A stretch of 19,434 nt of DNA, taken from SMXQ01 sp033720855 (GTDB taxonomy: Bacteria; Pseudomonadota; Alphaproteobacteria; SMXQ01). This document shows positions 15,659 to 19,434 of this stretch, one piece after another. The DNA is taken from contig JAWWBR010000064.1 in the NCBI GenBank assembly GCA_033720855.1, forward strand, positions 1 to 19,434, given 5' to 3'. The translations under genes and the position numbers were made by a program. Under the pieces are notes generated by a model. That model did not search any database, was not told where the DNA came from, and saw nothing but the letters and a program-made list of their open reading frames with translations. The stretch's first letter is position 1. Every line of letters starts with the position of its first letter.

Positions 15659-15689
15659 TGGCCGAGCTGCGCCCCTTGGGGGCGGGCCA
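15659..15689. terminator. GC-rich hairpin between convergent genes
   Basis: In the 48-bp gap between the convergent amidohydrolase and Rieske genes, CGCCCC (15670-15675) and GGGGCG (15679-15684) form a 6-bp stem with a 3-nt loop. TGGCC and GGCCA (15659-15663, 15685-15689) extend it with a one-sided 6-nt bulge. There is no T-tract, so it may only slow or block readthrough in either direction. Confidence 0.35.
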
Positions 15690-15697
15690 AGCGTCGA

Positions 15698-16870
15698 TCA
15701 GCTCGATTCCGCCAGTTCCTTGGCGACCCGGCGCTGGCCCGAGGACACGTCGATGACGATGCGCTCGTTGATCTTGGGGTCGCGGATCACCCCGAGCGGC
15801 TCCTCGCCGGCCTCCACGCGGTCGATCTGCTCGCGCAAAAGGCGCCGGTACTGGGCGATGCCCTGATCGGAAATGCCGAGGTTCTCGCGGCTGCGATCGG
15901 TGATCTTCCCTTGGGTCTCCCAGGCCATGGCGTCGTGGGAGGCGAAGCTGTCCATGTGGTATTCGCCGTCCTCGTTCCTCAACGAGGGCACCCGCTCCAC
16001 GGGCACCACGTCGGGCTGGGGTTCGGGCGTGCCGTCGTCATTGGGCGTGAACTGCATGCGGAAGATCCGGGTGTGGGTATCGTCCACCGGCAGGCGCATG
16101 TGCATGACCAGATGCTCACGCTGCGGCGAGAGAAGGATGCAGGGAAACAGCACCGGATGGCCGAGCTCTTCCTCGGCCGCATTGCCGCCATAGATGCGCT
16201 GCTTGCGGATGCCGCACCAGGCCGGTTCCTTCACCGTCTCGAAATTCATCTTCTCGATCGGCCGGTAGTAATAGGCGCCCTGATTGCCCTTGCCCTTCAG
16301 GGTCAGGGTGTGGGCGTGCAGATAGTAGGTATGCGAGGGGTCGCAGGAGTTTTCCATCACCTGTAGCCAGTTGCATTCCAGCTCGGGCAGGATATAGAGT
16401 TTGCGCTTGCCGTCTGCGCGCAAAAGCACGTCCCAACGCGGCAGAAGCGGCGCCGGATCGGGCCCGAGATAGGCGAAGATCACGCCGGCGAAGGTCTCTA
16501 CCGGATAGGCCGTTTGACGGACGCTGTCCTTGAGCGGCGCATTCTCCGGTTCGAACGGCATCTCCAGGCATCTGCCGGTGCAATCGAACTTCCAGCCGTG
16601 ATAGGCGCAGCGGATGCCTTCGTCCTCGATGAAGCCGTAATAGAGCGACGCCGAGCGGTGCCGGCACTGCTCTTCGACCAGGCCCAGGCGGCCTTGGCCG
16701 TCACGGAACAGCACCAGGTCCTCGCCGAGGACGCGAACCCTCTTTTTCGGGGTTTCTTCGGTGATCTCCGCCTGGGCGGCAATCGGATGCCAATAGCGGC
16801 GCAGCAATTCGCCGGCCGGCGTGCCCGGACCGACACGCGTCAGGCGTTCATTTATCTCCGCGGACAGCAT
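15698..16870 (-). CDS. Rieske non-heme iron aromatic-ring oxygenase, alpha subunit
   Basis: A 390-residue oxygenase in the phthalate 4,5-dioxygenase/vanillate demethylase-like group. The N-terminal Rieske [2Fe-2S] site has C69-R-H71 and C88-A-Y-H91. The catalytic domain has the mononuclear iron triad D177-x2-H180-x4-H185. It uses O2 and electrons from a partner reductase to dihydroxylate or demethylate an aromatic ring. The ATG at 16870 follows a GGAGAG ribosome binding site. It faces the amidohydrolase convergently and lies 111 bp downstream of the dehydrogenase gene, with a candidate promoter in that gap. No reductase or ferredoxin gene is present in the window. The substrate is probably an aromatic carboxylate, judging by the neighbours. 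Confidence 0.9.
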   Translation of the reverse strand: MLSAEINERLTRVGPGTPAGELLRRYWHPIAAQAEITEETPKKRVRVLGEDLVLFRDGQGRLGLVEEQCRHRSASLYYGFIEDEGIRCAYHGWKFDCTGRCLEMPFEPENAPLKDSVRQTAYPVETFAGVIFAYLGPDPAPLLPRWDVLLRADGKRKLYILPELECNWLQVMENSCDPSHTYYLHAHTLTLKGKGNQGAYYYRPIEKMNFETVKEPAWCGIRKQRIYGGNAAEEELGHPVLFPCILLSPQREHLVMHMRLPVDDTHTRIFRMQFTPNDDGTPEPQPDVVPVERVPSLRNEDGEYHMDSFASHDAMAWETQGKITDRSRENLGISDQGIAQYRRLLREQIDRVEAGEEPLGVIRDPKINERIVIDVSSGQRRVAKELAESS

Positions 16871-16942
16871 TGTTTCTCTCCATTTCTCGCCACGGCGCGG
16901 CGCGTTTCGGTTCCGCCGTAACCCCCTTGATTTCTTGCCGAT

Positions 16943-16970
16943 ATTATAGCGCCGCGGGCGGCCCAGTAAA
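16943..16970 (-). promoter_or_regulatory. Candidate sigma-70-like promoter for the Rieske gene
   Basis: Read on the minus strand, TTTACT (16970-16965) is followed after 16 nt by a perfect TATAAT (16948-16943), 72 bp before the Rieske ATG. The box stands out in an otherwise very GC-rich gap between the dehydrogenase and Rieske genes. It suggests that the oxygenase can be transcribed separately from the upstream three genes. Confidence 0.5.
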
Positions 16971-16981
16971 CGCGGCCGCGA

Positions 16982-18169
16982 TCAGGGCGCGGGCACCTGG
17001 TGGCGCATCCGCCGCGTGCGGCCATCCTTGGACGAGGCCATGATGGCGAGGCAGACCTCCAGCGTCGCCTTGCCCCAGGTGCCATCGGGGAACACGCCTC
17101 GCCCGTGATCCAACGCATCGCGCAGTTCCAGCAATTCGAACTCGCGGCCATGCCCCTTGGGGCAGGGAATCTCCTCGCGGCCGTCCTCGGTATAGACGTA
17201 GATGCCGTCCGGCGACTGGCGGATCATGCCCCGCTCGCAGGCCACCACCGTAAGGCCGAAGAAGGGCTGGCGGCGTTCGCTCCGGCGCCCCCTGCGGGGC
17301 GTGCGTTGATGGGCGACGGCGGCCTTTTCCTCGGTATCGGCGGGGCCGGTCAGGCGCGGCTTGCGCGGGAAGCGCCGTCCCGCGGTTTGCACCATGCCGC
17401 TCTCGCCGATGTTCCAGGTCAGCTCGGTGACGTCGAAATAGCCGTAGCCGTTGAAGGCGAGTGTGGCGGCGGCGCCGTCCTCGAAGGTCAGAAGCGCGTT
17501 GAAATGGCCCTCGGTGTCGAAATGGGGATCGGCGCGGCCGGTAACGCCGCGCACGCTCTCGACCATGCCGCCGCCGATGAAGCGCACGATGTCCACCATG
17601 TGCGGCCCCTGGCGATACACCAGCCCGCCGCCCTTCGTGGTGTCGAGTTCCGGCGCCAGACGCGGGCGCTGCAGCCAGTCGTTGGAATTGAAGGCGCTGA
17701 TCTGGATCACCCGGCCGAGCCGCCCGCTCCGCACCACCTCGCGTATCGCCTTCATCGGCGCCTGGAAAATCTTGGAGTGGCCCTGCAGGAACTGGACCCC
17801 GTGGTCGCGGGCGGCGGAAATCATGCGGTCGCATTGGCGCAACGTGACCGCCATGGGTTTTTCGCAGATCACGTGCTTGCCGTTCCGCGCGGCGCAGATG
17901 GCGTGCTCCGCGTGCAGCGTGTTGGGCGTCGAAATCCACACCGCGTCGACGTCGTCCCGGGCACAGAGCTCGGCCACGCTGGCGAAGACCGGGCGGTCAT
18001 AGGCCTCGGCGAAGGCGGCCCTGGCTTCGGGCCTGTTGTCGGCGCCCCCGGCCAGGACATAGGGCTTGGCGTCGCCGAAGGCCGGCAACACCTGGCTGGA
18101 GGCGACGCCGAGCCCGGCGACGCCGACCCTGAGTTGCCGCCCTGCGCGAGGCGTCCGTGCCCTAGCCAC
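16982..18169 (-). CDS. Gfo/Idh/MocA family dehydrogenase (phthalate dihydrodiol dehydrogenase-like)
   Basis: A 395-residue NAD(P)-dependent oxidoreductase. The N-terminal Rossmann fold shows G16-V-A-G19-L-G21, and the family motif E103-K104-P105 supplies the catalytic lysine. The second domain has the conserved G188-P-H190-x2-D193 segment. The length and the C-terminal region (a CERG-type segment followed by SPDG near residue 325) resemble phthalate 4,5-cis-dihydrodiol dehydrogenases (Pht4 type), longer than LigC-type members of about 315 residues. Its place beside a Rieske oxygenase fits re-aromatisation of a cis-dihydrodiol. The start is GTG at 18169 with no obvious ribosome binding site, so the exact start is uncertain. 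A basic Arg-rich insertion occurs near residues 290-305. Confidence 0.83.
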   Translation of the reverse strand: MARARTPRAGRQLRVGVAGLGVASSQVLPAFGDAKPYVLAGGADNRPEARAAFAEAYDRPVFASVAELCARDDVDAVWISTPNTLHAEHAICAARNGKHVICEKPMAVTLRQCDRMISAARDHGVQFLQGHSKIFQAPMKAIREVVRSGRLGRVIQISAFNSNDWLQRPRLAPELDTTKGGGLVYRQGPHMVDIVRFIGGGMVESVRGVTGRADPHFDTEGHFNALLTFEDGAAATLAFNGYGYFDVTELTWNIGESGMVQTAGRRFPRKPRLTGPADTEEKAAVAHQRTPRRGRRSERRQPFFGLTVVACERGMIRQSPDGIYVYTEDGREEIPCPKGHGREFELLELRDALDHGRGVFPDGTWGKATLEVCLAIMASSKDGRTRRMRHQVPAP

Positions 18170-18268
18170 GGGCGGCCAGGTGGTTGACGGGGTTTTCGGA
18201 TTGCCGTGGCGTGGCGTCGGTGACGATCCGCTGGTTCAAAGCCCGAGCACTCCCTACCGGCCGTGACC

Positions 18269-19009
18269 TCACGCCCCCGACAGGCGTTCGTAATAGCGCC
18301 AGCTTGAGGCGCCGTGCGGCGAGCCCGAGAACCCGCCCCGCTTTTCCAACCGACCGCGGTAGTCGGCGAGATCCTCGTCGGGGATCGGCTTGGGATCGCC
18401 CAGGAGATGGGCGCGGTAGTTCATCTCCGCCAGTTCGTTGAGCTTGATCGCCGTCACCGTCGCCTCCTCCACGGTCGCCCCGGCGGTGGTGATGCCGTGC
18501 CCGCGCATCAGGCAGACGTTCTTCTCTCCCATGGCGTCGGTGAAGTCTTTGCCCAATTCGTCGTTGCTGATGGTCACCGAACGGCCATAGGTGGGAATGC
18601 CCTCGAGGTAAATGTAGAGGCTCGAGGGGTCGTAGGCGCCGTAAAGCGGCATCAGGGGTTTTTCGCAGATGGTGAACAGCACCACCGTCGGCGGGTGGAT
18701 GTGGATGACGCTCTGCACCTCGGGCCGCGTCTTGTAGACCCAGGTATGGATGAACACCTCTTGCGGCACGGCGAGACCGTCGGGCCCGTCGACCTTTTGG
18801 CCGTTCATGTCGACCTTGATGACCTCATCGGCGGTGGTGTAGCGCACCCCGACCTCGTCGGCCCCGCGGGCGCGGATCAGGACATGCTTGCCGTCGGCCG
18901 CCCGCTGGCTGACATGGCCGGTCGCCGCCTTGGTCAGTTCCAGGCCGCCGAGCACCCGGCAGGATCGGGCCACAAGATCCCGTCTGTCGCGATCAATATC
19001 TTCCGCCAT
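18269..19009 (-). CDS. Class II aldolase/adducin family protein (PhtC-like decarboxylase candidate)
   Basis: A 246-residue class II aldolase-fold protein. The zinc site is visible as H103-I-H105 and H171, with E84 in the position of the catalytic acid. The phosphate-binding G-N-x-S loop of sugar aldolases is replaced by G31-H-V-S34, as in family members acting on non-phosphorylated substrates. The family includes the 3,4-dihydroxyphthalate decarboxylase PhtC, and the neighbours (Rieske oxygenase, Gfo-type dehydrogenase, LigJ-like protein) suit a decarboxylase producing a dihydroxybenzoate. An alternative is an aldolase or dehydratase of a ring-cleavage product. The ATG at 19009 has a GGGAGGA ribosome binding site. 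It follows the LigJ-like gene by 31 bp and precedes the dehydrogenase by 99 bp. Confidence 0.82.
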   Translation of the reverse strand: MAEDIDRDRRDLVARSCRVLGGLELTKAATGHVSQRAADGKHVLIRARGADEVGVRYTTADEVIKVDMNGQKVDGPDGLAVPQEVFIHTWVYKTRPEVQSVIHIHPPTVVLFTICEKPLMPLYGAYDPSSLYIYLEGIPTYGRSVTISNDELGKDFTDAMGEKNVCLMRGHGITTAGATVEEATVTAIKLNELAEMNYRAHLLGDPKPIPDEDLADYRGRLEKRGGFSGSPHGASSWRYYERLSGA

Positions 19010-19040
19010 TCGTTCCGTCCTCCCGGGTCCCGCGCTTGAA

Positions 19041-19434
19041 CTACAGATCGAGGTTGAACACCTTGCGCGCGTTGTCTTCGTAGATCTTCTTCCTGTCCTC
19101 ATCGGTAATCGACTCGATACCGTCGATCATGGGCTTGGTGTCGTCCATCCAGGTGCCGGTCTTGGGATCCTTGGCGGTGCCGGCGCCTGGCCGTTCGGTG
19201 CCGAACATGCAGCGGTCGGGCGTGGCCCAGCGGAACAGCATCTCCTGGGCGTCCTGGGTGTAAAGGGCGGTATCGAAATAGAGCTTGCGGAAACTTTCCT
19301 CGAAGGTGACGTCGCTGCCGCGCTTGATGCGCCCGGCGCGGAAGCGCCCGATCTGGTAGGGGATGGCCCCGCCGCCATGGCAGATGATGAGCTTGAGGGA
19401 AGGGAAATCCTCGAACACCTTGGACTGCAGCAGG
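19041..19434 (-). CDS. LigJ-like amidohydrolase (4-oxalomesaconate hydratase family), C-terminal part
   Basis: The C-terminal 130 residues of an amidohydrolase run off the right window edge; the frame is open to the last base, so the apparent GTG at 19418 is an internal valine. The segment has the landmarks of LigJ-type enzymes: a C-H-G-G-G-A-I-P-Y motif with the metal-binding His, an F-G-T-E motif with the conserved catalytic Glu, a D-D-T-K segment and the terminal N-A-R-K-V-F. LigJ hydrates 4-oxalomesaconate in protocatechuate 4,5-cleavage. Other members of the superfamily decarboxylate aromatic acids, so the assignment is by resemblance. It is the first visible gene of the minus-strand right-hand unit, 31 bp before the class II aldolase. 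Confidence 0.74.
   Translation of the reverse strand, partial: LLQSKVFEDFPSLKLIICHGGGAIPYQIGRFRAGRIKRGSDVTFEESFRKLYFDTALYTQDAQEMLFRWATPDRCMFGTERPGAGTAKDPKTGTWMDDTKPMIDGIESITDEDRKKIYEDNARKVFNLDL

Overview
The window is GC-rich DNA with third codon positions almost all G or C. Its gene content is typical of an alphaproteobacterial (Rhodospirillales-like) chromosomal catabolic region. Genus-level assignment is not possible from the sequence alone. I see no rRNA, tRNA, CRISPR array, transposase or phage gene. Apart from two edge-truncated genes, the genes look intact.

Left block (1-5401, + strand): the tail of an unidentified gene, a gentisate-1,2-dioxygenase-family bicupin and a class A FAD aromatic monooxygenase 34 bp later, then a pirin and an MFS transporter. 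The first enzyme pair looks like ring hydroxylation followed by ring cleavage.

Middle block (5402-15649): two FMN-dependent 2-hydroxyacid oxidases about 82% identical to each other, in direct orientation with starts 8,076 bp apart. Between them lie two divergent groups. On the minus strand are an amidase, a CoxG-like SRPBCC protein and a fumarylacetoacetate-hydrolase-family enzyme. On the plus strand are the FAD, [2Fe-2S] and molybdopterin subunits of a xanthine-dehydrogenase-family hydroxylase. The second oxidase is followed 6 bp later by a LigI-like amidohydrolase. Both oxidase genes carry the same two short upstream blocks at identical 18-nt spacing.

Right block (15698-19434, minus strand): in transcription order, a LigJ-like amidohydrolase (cut by the window edge), a class II aldolase of the PhtC-like decarboxylase type, a Gfo/Idh/MocA dehydrogenase resembling phthalate dihydrodiol dehydrogenases, and a Rieske oxygenase with its own candidate promoter. 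Oxygenase, dehydrogenase, decarboxylase and a late protocatechuate 4,5-cleavage enzyme suggest degradation of an aromatic carboxylate. The real substrate is not visible in the sequence.

Overall this looks like an aromatic or heteroaromatic catabolic island with three modules. The set is notable for containing no transcription factor and no Rieske reductase. The strongest non-routine signals are the oxidase pair with its mosaic conservation and shared upstream elements, the unassigned Mo-hydroxylase/amidase/FAH module, and the mixed phthalate-type right block.
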